Assembly (NCBI GenBank): GCA_017554445.1
Contig: JAFZIJ010000068.1
Span: forward strand, 1-46,763
Origin: Victivallales bacterium
GTDB taxonomy: Bacteria > Verrucomicrobiota > Lentisphaeria > Oligosphaerales > Oligosphaeraceae
Length of the DNA: 46,763 nt
Reading direction: 5' to 3'
Shown: positions 9,701 to 16,619 of the stretch, in pieces
How the letters are laid out: each line of letters opens with the position of its first letter
Numbering within the stretch: the first letter of the stretch is position 1
The notes under the pieces: model-generated
Database searches by the model: none
Seen by the model: only the letters and a program-made list of their open reading frames with translations
Told to the model about the DNA's origin: nothing
Translations under genes and position numbers: made by a program

Positions 9701-10175
9701 GGGCGGCCGTCAAGTCATGGATGGTGTCCGCTTTGATTCCGGGCGGTATCTGCTGGGCAAGTTGACGGTCGAACGCAACAAGCAGAACAACGTGACAAAT
9801 GTCGTATTCGAACCTGTTTCAGCTGAAAGAGTTGCTGATGCTAAAGAAGGCCATCTTGATTTTACGAAGCGCGTGAATCCGAAAGGTACGATGATTACTT
9901 TCGATGGCAAAATCAAGACGGATGGCTCCGTGAAAATCCAGAAGACGGCGGACGGCGCCATCATCTTCCCGTATCCGCGCGACAAAGAATTTACAATAAT
10001 GATAGATACACGAAAAGTGTTTGATTTGGGTAATCCGTCGGATTGGAAACTTGTGGCGAAAGCCGCGTTGACACAGGAGGATATGGGCGAGATTCCCGTG
10101 ACGGTCGATGGCGATTGGCTGGTCTTCAAGGCTGGCCTGAAAGGCGCAGGAAGGTATTTACTTATAAAGAAGTAA
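6765..10175 (+). CDS. Large secreted barrel glycosidase-like protein (GH101/GH36-like layout)
   Basis: This 1136-aa protein has a signal peptide (to about residue 20, ending AISQDA) and a GGAG ribosome site nine bases before the ATG. Apparent order: an N-terminal jelly roll (about 25-205, with WKDVSVDLSQYAGKKCTIRF), a mutarotase-like beta-sandwich (about 225-375), a TIM barrel (about 430-760) and beta domains to the end. Asp609 in AAYLDVHT and Glu657 in FGEGGGHIHW are the best nucleophile and acid/base candidates. This order resembles endo-alpha-N-acetylgalactosaminidases (GH101) and related retaining alpha-glycosidases, but I cannot assign a family. An outer-membrane-exported or periplasmic role fits the signal peptide. 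It belongs to the same run as the DUF4838 gene, 178 bases upstream. Confidence 0.6.
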   Translation: MKVSSMIGVLLCSAGIAISQDAVELPLGKTNLLDIGWFDLGYQSYGKEEHLLPKGTVEDMMGETGIANKPCFDNGRYALLLHSPWRIPTGRTWIDYTLKFPQTDKIDFRFSYAMREGMVGQDKSDGVEFFCFIFGEGEEPRKILDDYYLGSKWKDVSVDLSQYAGKKCTIRFQVEPGPNKNPNFDYSLFSDMFVQVGEKTEANMVEQLDNLLKDKAIQAQMQTPMTALLNRSGQGITPSNRFPYTNKLERVDGGWNFVYEGPDCKMVYSYRPESGQLDDFFLSYNGLEAFPIAAHGGLKLGGNKVWSGKATFIRQKQDGNRLIVAINYNLPDGDVETEWAFELIGKALAIEVMCESQAIRGLELGTGGLKKLCKHYSVPYLHMDLDYMPENHLYSFRRIDWTKSDASTAFKGSSYDAKNDGSRNPLHDFAYIAFSPDPSEVLPNIPWEPSKYRKLLGPKIMLDFWGSPTGSFADDGANLRLLKDMGVDHAAIIYHSWQRFGYDVKLPDHIPANPNLGGDDAMIEFGKAANDCGYVWSLHENYIDLYPDAPSFDEKSVVIANDGKWSKAWYNGGTKVQSYGLKCNHALKYAKMNAPEIHRRYKTTAAYLDVHTCVSPSHQLDHDATQPMAANARFKVLRDSELFDYMRKTHEGPLFGEGGGHIHWAGACDGTEAQVRGGCLHKPYLDFDLLKLHPQMVNHGMGYYERWNPRGYSLSWGYDAGSQDRIDMYRAQEIAYGHAGFVSGNQCFNTSWVVREHNLVHAAQELYGDADVQSIQYEVCGKLVPASVALALDCTERQLITYDNGTIVLVNWGAEPWTFTEDGASVVIPQWGVVVNGWKNGTKVRSAFEARPGVFADYVECPEYVFADARTSFDMPYLKQTGPVASVRVKDFKYLGGNEIEVSYEWTALRPTEKPTTAFIHFLNKQGGNDRIIFQNDHALSKPSSEWKAGETFVCGPHKITIPQVDQYSYDWVAGLYNKGGRQVMDGVRFDSGRYLLGKLTVERNKQNNVTNVVFEPVSAERVADAKEGHLDFTKRVNPKGTMITFDGKIKTDGSVKIQKTADGAIIFPYPRDKEFTIMIDTRKVFDLGNPSDWKLVAKAALTQEDMGEIPVTVDGDWLVFKAGLKGAGRYLLIKK

Positions 10176-10184
10176 TAGACATGG

Positions 10185-10267
10185 TATTCTGGATATTCTG
10201 GAAGTTCTGGATGTTCTGGAAACGGTCAATATCCAGAATATCCAGCTTATCCAGAACTTCCAGAATA
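10185..10267. repeat. TTCTGGA-word inverted repeat at an operon junction
   Basis: The left arm (10185-10220) has four TTCTGGA words; the right arm (10230-10267) has four reverse-complement words, around a nine-base loop. The outer nine bases TATTCTGGA and TCCAGAATA pair perfectly, and inner words pair with bulges. It begins nine bases after the upstream stop and ends just before the ribosome site of the next gene. Confidence 0.8.
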
Positions 10268-10280
10268 AAAAGGATAAAAA

Positions 10281-12164
10281 ATGCGTTGGAAATTAGATGG
10301 AAATAGAATTGTGTGGAATCTGCGGGAAGACAAAAATCTTCCGCATGAAGACCATATGGAAATGAGCGGACGGAAAGTCTCGCTGATTGTGCTGTACGGC
10401 GTCGGGGAAGGCGGCAAACTGGTGCTCAAACGGCGTTTGGTATGGCCGATGCTACGGACGATTCCGAACAACACGCATGCGTCGTTCAGATTGAATGCGG
10501 ATGACGCATGGTTGCCATCGATGGAAATTGACGGAACGGCGGTTGAGGAATTTCCGGAAGTGATTCGCTTCGACGGCGTTCTGGATATCGAAAGCCGCAC
10601 GCAAGGCGCGTTGCGCATACGGCGACGGCTGTTCCCATGCGTCGATGCGCGGTCGATGTGCGAATGCGTGACGGTGACGAATACAGGCGATAAGCCATGC
10701 CGTGTCGCTGTAACCAACAATGGGAAAGAGACATATGGTCGCGGCTGCAACGGCGTGTATGTCGTCTGCGCGTTGATGACGCCGTCGGCAGAACGTATTC
10801 TCCAGCCTGGTGAAACGGTCGAATACGGCTTGCAGATTTCCGCACGGCTCGCCAATGAACCGTACGAACGGCTTGATGCCGCGACGGAACTTTTGCGGCG
10901 GCAGGCTCGCGTGGCGGAATTGCAGGCTCCGTTGGATTTGCATACGGGCATACCGGAAATCGACGCTGAATACAAAATGTGCAAGTTGCGCACAGGCGAA
11001 AGTATCTTCGACACGCATGGCGGCCCCATGCACGGACCAGGCGGCGACAGTTACTATGCGGCGACGTGGTGCAACGACCAAGTGGAATACGCGGGGCCAT
11101 GGTTTGCGTTCACGGGAGACAAATTGGCGTTGGAGGCGTCGCTGAACGCCTACAGTCATTATATGCCGTTCATGGGGCCTGACTTCCATCGGATTCCGTC
11201 GTCGGTCATCGCGGAAGGTTTCGATATTTGGGAAGGTGCGGGCGACCGTGGCGACGCGGCGATGTACGCATACGGCGCGACGCGTTTTGTGTTGGCGACA
11301 GGCCGTCGGGATTATGCCATAAAGCTCTGGCCTGGAATCAAATGGACATTGGAATACTGTCGGCGGAAGGTGAATGATAAGGGCGTCGTCGCGTCAGATT
11401 CGGACGAATTGGAAGGCCGTCTGCCGCATGGCGACGCGAATTTGAATACATCCGCTTTGTATTACGGCGGTTTGACGCTGGGAGCAAAACTGTCGGCGGA
11501 ACTTGGTGAGACGCAATTGGTTGCAACGTATCAAAAACAAGCCTGCGAACTTGAAAAAGCAATCGAAACGCATTTCGGGCGGACGTTGCACGGCTTCAAA
11601 ACGTATCAGTATTTCGATGGTTGTGACGTGTTGCGGTCGTGGATCGGCATTCCGTTGTGCATGGGAATCGAAACGCGGGCGGAAGGCACGGTGGCGGCGA
11701 TGTTCTCGCCATATCTGTGGAATGGCGAAGGCATGCTGAGCCAGGAGGGCGACAAAATCACGTGGGACCGCAGTCTCCTGTACGGCTTCCGTGGCGCGTT
11801 CGCGGCGGGCTACGGAGCGACAGTGATGGACAAGTTCCAGGCCTATTCGGCAAGCCGTCTTTTGGGCGAACATGTGCCGTATCCCGTCGAGGCATGGCCG
11901 GAAGGCAATCGCCGCCATCTGGCGGCGGAGAGCGCGCTGTACTGCCGTATTGTGACGGAAGGATTGTTCGGCATCGTGCCGCAAGGATTGCGTTCGTTCA
12001 TAGTGAAACCATGGTTGCCAGAAGGTTGCAACCGCATGGAATTGCGCTCTATACGCGCTTTCGGTCATGAATTCGACATCGTGGCGGACGCGAAGCGGAC
12101 GCTGCTTGTGGAAAACGGCTGTGAAACAATCGTAAAAGACAACCAAATAAACCTAGAATACTAG
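10281..12164 (+). CDS. Cytoplasmic six-hairpin (alpha/alpha)6 glycosidase-like protein
   Basis: This 627-aa protein has no signal peptide; the ATG follows AAGGATAAAAA. Residues 1-190 form a beta-sandwich domain (RIRRRLFPCVDARSMCECVT); residues about 220-600 show repeating helical hairpins typical of six-hairpin glycosidases (GH63, GH15, GH37, GH78 and GH95 clans): YYAATWCNDQVEYAGPWFAF, then SDELEGRLPHGDANLNTSALYYGG, then WAEGNRRH-like AWPEGNRRHLAAES. Candidate catalytic acids lie in DELEGR and DIWEGAGDRGD. The exact family and substrate are not recognisable. Its stop codon TAG lies inside a CTAGA word repeat, and the M55 peptidase gene follows after 39 bases. Confidence 0.65.
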   Translation: MRWKLDGNRIVWNLREDKNLPHEDHMEMSGRKVSLIVLYGVGEGGKLVLKRRLVWPMLRTIPNNTHASFRLNADDAWLPSMEIDGTAVEEFPEVIRFDGVLDIESRTQGALRIRRRLFPCVDARSMCECVTVTNTGDKPCRVAVTNNGKETYGRGCNGVYVVCALMTPSAERILQPGETVEYGLQISARLANEPYERLDAATELLRRQARVAELQAPLDLHTGIPEIDAEYKMCKLRTGESIFDTHGGPMHGPGGDSYYAATWCNDQVEYAGPWFAFTGDKLALEASLNAYSHYMPFMGPDFHRIPSSVIAEGFDIWEGAGDRGDAAMYAYGATRFVLATGRRDYAIKLWPGIKWTLEYCRRKVNDKGVVASDSDELEGRLPHGDANLNTSALYYGGLTLGAKLSAELGETQLVATYQKQACELEKAIETHFGRTLHGFKTYQYFDGCDVLRSWIGIPLCMGIETRAEGTVAAMFSPYLWNGEGMLSQEGDKITWDRSLLYGFRGAFAAGYGATVMDKFQAYSASRLLGEHVPYPVEAWPEGNRRHLAAESALYCRIVTEGLFGIVPQGLRSFIVKPWLPEGCNRMELRSIRAFGHEFDIVADAKRTLLVENGCETIVKDNQINLEY

Positions 12165-12182
12165 AGATCTAGCCTCCTAGAA
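12150..12182. repeat. CTAGA-word repeat overlapping a stop codon
   Basis: The short palindromic word CTAG recurs four times, spaced by 6-8 bases, starting inside the last codons of the upstream gene. The gene's stop, TAG at 12162-12164, is part of one copy. The same word family occurs at 31580-31615 and 41215-41247. Confidence 0.65.
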
Positions 12183-12203
12183 AAACAAAAAAGGAAACAA
12201 TCT

Positions 12204-13058
12204 ATGAAAATCATGATCATGACGGATTTGGAAGGCCCTGCGGGAATCAACGGTCGTTCGGACGGAATCGGCAACAAGACCGTCAACACGCCTATCGCCT
12301 GCCAAGTGCTGATGGATGAAGTGAACGCATGCGTGCGCGGACTGATTAAAGGCGGTGCGGATGAAATCGTCGTCTGGGACGGCCATGGCGGCAGCAACTC
12401 CATGGATATCACGAAGTTGCAGCAACCTGCCCAATTGGGGACCATCGGCGGCGATTTGGCACCGTGCATCTTTATTGACGCGTCGTTCGACGCGGCAATT
12501 GAAATCGGTTTCCATGCGATGGAAGGCGTTTCCGACGGCTACATGAACCACAGCTACGACAGCCATCATGTCTGCAACATGTGGATCAACGGCGAAAAAA
12601 TCGGCGAAATCGGCATCAATGCCTACGAAGCCGCGTATTTCGGCGTGCCGATGATTCTCGTCACGGGCGACCAGGCGGCTTGCCGCGAGGCGAAAGCATT
12701 CCTGCCGGACGTCATGACCGTTTGCACGAAGCATTCCATGTCCCGCTATACGACCATCAACCGCAATCCGCTGGACGTCCAGAAGGAAATTGAAGAGACG
12801 GCGGAGAAGGCGTTGAAGAATCTTAAGAAATTCAAAATCAAGAAGATACCGTCAAAACTCGAGTACAAGATTGAATTCATGTGCCCGAACTGTGTCATCG
12901 CCTACGAGAAGCGCGGCTGGGAGCGAATCGACCACCAGACCGTCGTGACGCGCGGCACGGATTTCGTGGATGTGTATTCGCAGTATGTCGGCTGGGCGGC
13001 TGGTGTGCACAACAAACGCTTCGGCATTACGCCGAAGTGGAAGGGCTTGAGCATGTAA
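12204..13058 (+). CDS. M55 D-aminopeptidase family protein (DppA-like)
   Basis: This 284-aa protein is cytoplasmic, with GGAAA nine bases before the ATG. The zinc ligands of Bacillus subtilis DppA line up well: Asp8 and Glu10 in MTDLEGPAG, His61 in WDGHGG, His104 in IGFHAMEG and Glu135 in GEIGINAYEA; His116 in YMNHS matches the proposed nucleophile. M55 enzymes are decameric zinc peptidases that release N-terminal D-amino acids, such as D-Ala, from peptides. A role in peptidoglycan peptide recycling or scavenging is the usual inference. Its position inside a glycan-degrading run, 39 bases after a glycosidase and 118 before a PL11 lyase, is odd for this family. Confidence 0.9.
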   Translation: MKIMIMTDLEGPAGINGRSDGIGNKTVNTPIACQVLMDEVNACVRGLIKGGADEIVVWDGHGGSNSMDITKLQQPAQLGTIGGDLAPCIFIDASFDAAIEIGFHAMEGVSDGYMNHSYDSHHVCNMWINGEKIGEIGINAYEAAYFGVPMILVTGDQAACREAKAFLPDVMTVCTKHSMSRYTTINRNPLDVQKEIEETAEKALKNLKKFKIKKIPSKLEYKIEFMCPNCVIAYEKRGWERIDHQTVVTRGTDFVDVYSQYVGWAAGVHNKRFGITPKWKGLSM

Positions 13059-13071
13059 TGATGGAATATAC

Positions 13072-13147
13072 GGGACATAAGGGACATACAGGACTAAAGA
13101 GACAGTCCGAAAATTGTCCCTTTAGTCCCTTTCGTCCTTTTTGTCCC
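13072..13147. repeat. GGGACTAAA-word inverted repeat at an operon junction
   Basis: The 34-base left arm (13072-13105, words GGGACATAA, GGGACATAC, GGACTAAAG) matches the reverse complement of the right arm (13114-13147) at roughly 27 of 34 positions in register, with an eight-base loop. It begins 13 bases after the M55 stop and ends before the AAGGAAGA ribosome site of the PL11 gene. A shorter relative lies at 29033-29069. Confidence 0.8.
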
Positions 13148-13176
13148 TTGTTTGAAAACATAAAAGGAAGACCAAA

Positions 13177-16100
13177 ATGAAAAAGCATTGTTTGGCTGTG
13201 GTGGCGTTTCTTCTTGCATTGCAGGTACATGCGCAGATGCAGATTGAAGCGGAGACGGTGATCGTGAACCGCGAGGCGACCAATCAGGAGACGCTTCTGC
13301 CGGACAAATGGTGCATCTGGTCAACGGACGTGAACAAAAAGGCATGGTCGGGCGGTGTTGTCGTGCGCAGCCCCGTCACGAAAGAAGACCACAAGACGCA
13401 TGACGAAGGGGCACCCGTCCTGCATATCCGCCTTCCGATTCCGGAGCCGGGCTTCTATTCCATTGAAATGCATGGATCGTACCGTACGATCGGCCTGTCG
13501 TTGGATGACGGCAAGACATGGCGGCGGTTCAACAGTGGCGTCATCGCATCCGCCGTCCGTATCGACAAAGGCTTTTTCGACTGCTGGTTCGACGACTGCT
13601 ACAAGACGCCGCCACCGCAATCCTTAGGCCCCGCTTACATTGATTATTTCCTTGTGACGAAGTTGGAAGATGTGCGTAACGGATTGAGCAATCCAGACTT
13701 CGAAGTCGGCAAGGTCGGCGAGACACCTGCCGGCTGGAGTTGGTTCCATCGTGACCGTGTGGGCGGCGCAACCGTCAGTGACGAGCATAAGGAAGGAAAG
13801 CAATCGCTGCATATCGTCTCGCCGGATGGGCGCGACTGGAATGTGGCGAATGCGATGCTCTTTCCCGTGAAAAGCGGCCATGAATACGTCTTGCGCTGCT
13901 GGATGAAAGGAAGCGTCGTAAACACGTCGCGGCTGGAGTTGGTCGGCTATAAGGGCAACGAACGCGTGACGTGGACGGCGGCGAGAAGCCGTAACTTCTA
14001 CAAGTCGCCGGACAAATGGCAGCCTATCCGTTCGTTTTTCCAAGTGGAGGATGACATTGATGGCGTTGTCATGCGGATCGTCGGCAGTCGCGCGGCGGAC
14101 TTGTATGTCGATTGCATCGCCATTGAAGAGGCCAAATCGGATGCGATGAAACCGAAACCGTTGGTGGAAGGCCATGCGAAGACGAGAGTTGTGGAGAAAT
14201 TCAACCGCGGCGTCGTGGCGCAGGAGACGGATGGCGGCGTGTATGTCAGCTGGCGGTTGCTGAAGGAAGATGTCGCGCAGGCGGCGTTTGATGTTTATCG
14301 GAAGGTTGACGGAAAAGAGACGAAACTCAATGCGTCGCCCATTCGTCAGACCTGCGATTTTCTGGATGCAAATCCCGTTGAAAACGCGACATACGCTGTC
14401 CGTGAAATCAACGGCGGCAAGAGCGGCGAAGCGACTGTCTGGAAGCGTGAAGCAAAAGGCAGCCATGCCTATAAATCCTATAAACTGAGCGATCCGAACG
14501 CACGAATCCAGAAGGTCGGTTTCGGCGATTTGAACGGCGATGGCGACTATGATTTCGTCGTCAAGATTCCCGCCGGCAATATTGATCCATGGAACGTCGT
14601 CTGGACGAAATCGCCCGATACCTATAAATTAGAGGCGTTTTTGAGTGATGGCACGCGGCTGTGGACGTATGATTTGGGATGGGATATCGAACGCGGCATC
14701 TGGTATTCGCCGTACTGCGTGCAGGATCTCGATGGCGACGGCAAAGCGGAAGTCATCACGAAAGTCAGCGACGGCGATCATCGCGAAGCAGACGGCCATG
14801 TCTATTCGGGCGACGAATATTTCGTCGTGCTCGACGGCATGACGGGTAAGGAAATCGACCGTGCCCCATGGATTCGCCGCAACCATTTCGGTTGCGAAGG
14901 CCAAGCCGCCTATCATTTTTCCGCACGTAATCTCATGTGCATCGCGTATCTGGACGGCAAGACGCCATGCGTCTGCATCCTGCGCGGCACATATGACGAC
15001 ATGGCCATCGAAACATGGCAGTTGGTCAACGGAAAGCTCCAGCGCGTATGGAGTTACGACAACGCGGAACTGCCGCGCAAATGGTATGGGCAGGGCGCCC
15101 ATACGAACTACGCCTTGGATGTCGATGGCGATGGACGCGATGAAATCGTGCTTGGCAGCGCGGTTATCGACGACAATGGAACGCCGTTGTGGAGCATTGG
15201 CAAAGGCCATCCCGACGGCGTGTTCTTTGGCAAACTGATGCCAGACAAGCCTGACCTGCAAGTCGCGTGGATTTTAGAAACGGCACAAAAGACAGGTGGC
15301 CTCTGCATGGCGGACGCGAAGACTGGAAAGTTGTATTGGGAACTCGACGAACCGACGCATCATGTCGATGGCAAAGGCCAGGTCGCGGATATCGATCCGC
15401 TGTATCCGGGCGTGGAAATCGCTGGAGCGGACATGCATATTCTTGAGCCTGGCACGAATAAACGCGGCCTCGTGAAAGGATGGCTCATGACGGCGGACGG
15501 CAAGACGCTGGAAAACACGGAGACGCCGACGTACCGTTTCGGCCGCTGGACGATCTATTGGGATGCGGATTTGCAGAAGGAGATTTTCGGCGGAAAAATC
15601 ACTGATCACAACGGCGGTCCTGTGTCGGATCATTCGTTCGGCGGCATGGTGCTGATTGCGGATATCATCGGTGATTGGCGTGAAGAGATCATCGCCTCGC
15701 CGATCAATGGCGAATTCCGCATCTATACGACGGATCTACCGGCGATGGACCGTCGCCCATGCTTCATGCAGGAGCACAACTACCGTATGCGAATGGCGGC
15801 GAACGCGATGGGATACGCCACGGAGGCGTTGCCGCCGTATGATTTGGAGAGTGAATCGCCCAATCTAAACGGGACGTTCATCGATGGTAAAGGCAAGACT
15901 GACAATGTGATACAACTGGTCGCAGTCGCTTCGCGCCATGAACCGTTAAAAGGAACGGTGACGATGCAACTGCCGACGGAAGTCACCTGCGATACGATGT
16001 CCTTTGATGTCGATTTGAAGCCTGGCGAACGAATGGTCAAGCGAATCAAACTCATGGCGGACAACCGCTTCCATGGGGCTGTCCGTTTCGTTTTGACGCG

Positions 16101-16593
16101 ACCGGATGGCAGTCAACTGAAAGGACAAGTCTTGGCGCAGATTGCCAACAATGGCTTGCCGAAAGGCTATTTTGCCGAGGCGGAATCATTTACAGCGCAG
16201 ACTGGCGGCGATGTCCATATTCGTGACGACAAACCAGGCGTCCATGGCAAGGCGATCTCCCATTGGGACAACGCAGGCCATGCGTTGTCGTGGGAAGTGA
16301 CCATTCCGACCGATGGAAATTACGTCTTCACAGCCTGTTATTGCAATCCAAACGGCGCGATGCGTCGCCTGAAAATCGATGGCAACGACATGGGCGTCTT
16401 CACATTCACAGGCAGTGGTGGCTTCGGCGACACGCCCTATGAATGGACTCTTTTCATGGCGTTGCGCGACGGCAAACCAGTCGTCATTCCGCTGAAGGCC
16501 GGAAAACACAGTATCCAACTGGAAAACACAGATGGCAAAGGCACGAATCTAGATTATCTGGGAGTTGTGAAGGAAGAGGATTTGGGAAAGTAA
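13177..16593 (+). CDS. Secreted PL11-family rhamnogalacturonan lyase with accessory beta domains
   Basis: This 1138-aa protein has a signal peptide ending near VHAQ (residue 20). The catalytic beta-propeller starts near residue 434 (KVGFGDLNGDGDYDFVVK) and runs to about 900 (RMAANAMGYATEALPPYD). Its repeated Ca2+-binding loops DLNGDGDYD, DLDGDGKAE and DVDGDGRDE are characteristic of PL11 enzymes such as YesW/YesX, which cleave rhamnogalacturonan I by beta-elimination. Before it lie two beta modules (about 22-150 and 170-320, the second CBM4/9-like) and an Fn3-like stretch; the last 145 residues (YFAEAESFTAQTGGDV) resemble a CBM35/CBM6 module. At 1138 aa it is about twice the length of a bare PL11 enzyme. 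This is the clearest substrate pointer of the run: pectin. Confidence 0.88.
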   Translation: MKKHCLAVVAFLLALQVHAQMQIEAETVIVNREATNQETLLPDKWCIWSTDVNKKAWSGGVVVRSPVTKEDHKTHDEGAPVLHIRLPIPEPGFYSIEMHGSYRTIGLSLDDGKTWRRFNSGVIASAVRIDKGFFDCWFDDCYKTPPPQSLGPAYIDYFLVTKLEDVRNGLSNPDFEVGKVGETPAGWSWFHRDRVGGATVSDEHKEGKQSLHIVSPDGRDWNVANAMLFPVKSGHEYVLRCWMKGSVVNTSRLELVGYKGNERVTWTAARSRNFYKSPDKWQPIRSFFQVEDDIDGVVMRIVGSRAADLYVDCIAIEEAKSDAMKPKPLVEGHAKTRVVEKFNRGVVAQETDGGVYVSWRLLKEDVAQAAFDVYRKVDGKETKLNASPIRQTCDFLDANPVENATYAVREINGGKSGEATVWKREAKGSHAYKSYKLSDPNARIQKVGFGDLNGDGDYDFVVKIPAGNIDPWNVVWTKSPDTYKLEAFLSDGTRLWTYDLGWDIERGIWYSPYCVQDLDGDGKAEVITKVSDGDHREADGHVYSGDEYFVVLDGMTGKEIDRAPWIRRNHFGCEGQAAYHFSARNLMCIAYLDGKTPCVCILRGTYDDMAIETWQLVNGKLQRVWSYDNAELPRKWYGQGAHTNYALDVDGDGRDEIVLGSAVIDDNGTPLWSIGKGHPDGVFFGKLMPDKPDLQVAWILETAQKTGGLCMADAKTGKLYWELDEPTHHVDGKGQVADIDPLYPGVEIAGADMHILEPGTNKRGLVKGWLMTADGKTLENTETPTYRFGRWTIYWDADLQKEIFGGKITDHNGGPVSDHSFGGMVLIADIIGDWREEIIASPINGEFRIYTTDLPAMDRRPCFMQEHNYRMRMAANAMGYATEALPPYDLESESPNLNGTFIDGKGKTDNVIQLVAVASRHEPLKGTVTMQLPTEVTCDTMSFDVDLKPGERMVKRIKLMADNRFHGAVRFVLTRPDGSQLKGQVLAQIANNGLPKGYFAEAESFTAQTGGDVHIRDDKPGVHGKAISHWDNAGHALSWEVTIPTDGNYVFTACYCNPNGAMRRLKIDGNDMGVFTFTGSGGFGDTPYEWTLFMALRDGKPVVIPLKAGKHSIQLENTDGKGTNLDYLGVVKEEDLGK

Positions 16594-16619
16594 ATAACTG
16601 TCAATCAATAGGATATATA

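Noticed and set aside
10185..10267. A possible small CRISPR array made of regularly spaced TTCTGGA words.
   Set aside because: Units are 6-9 bases with no unique spacers and occur as inverted arms; no cas genes are present.
16443..16619. An N-terminal extension of the 16620 protein.
   Set aside because: It overlaps the end of the PL11 gene; a signal peptide and a ribosome site both start at 16620.
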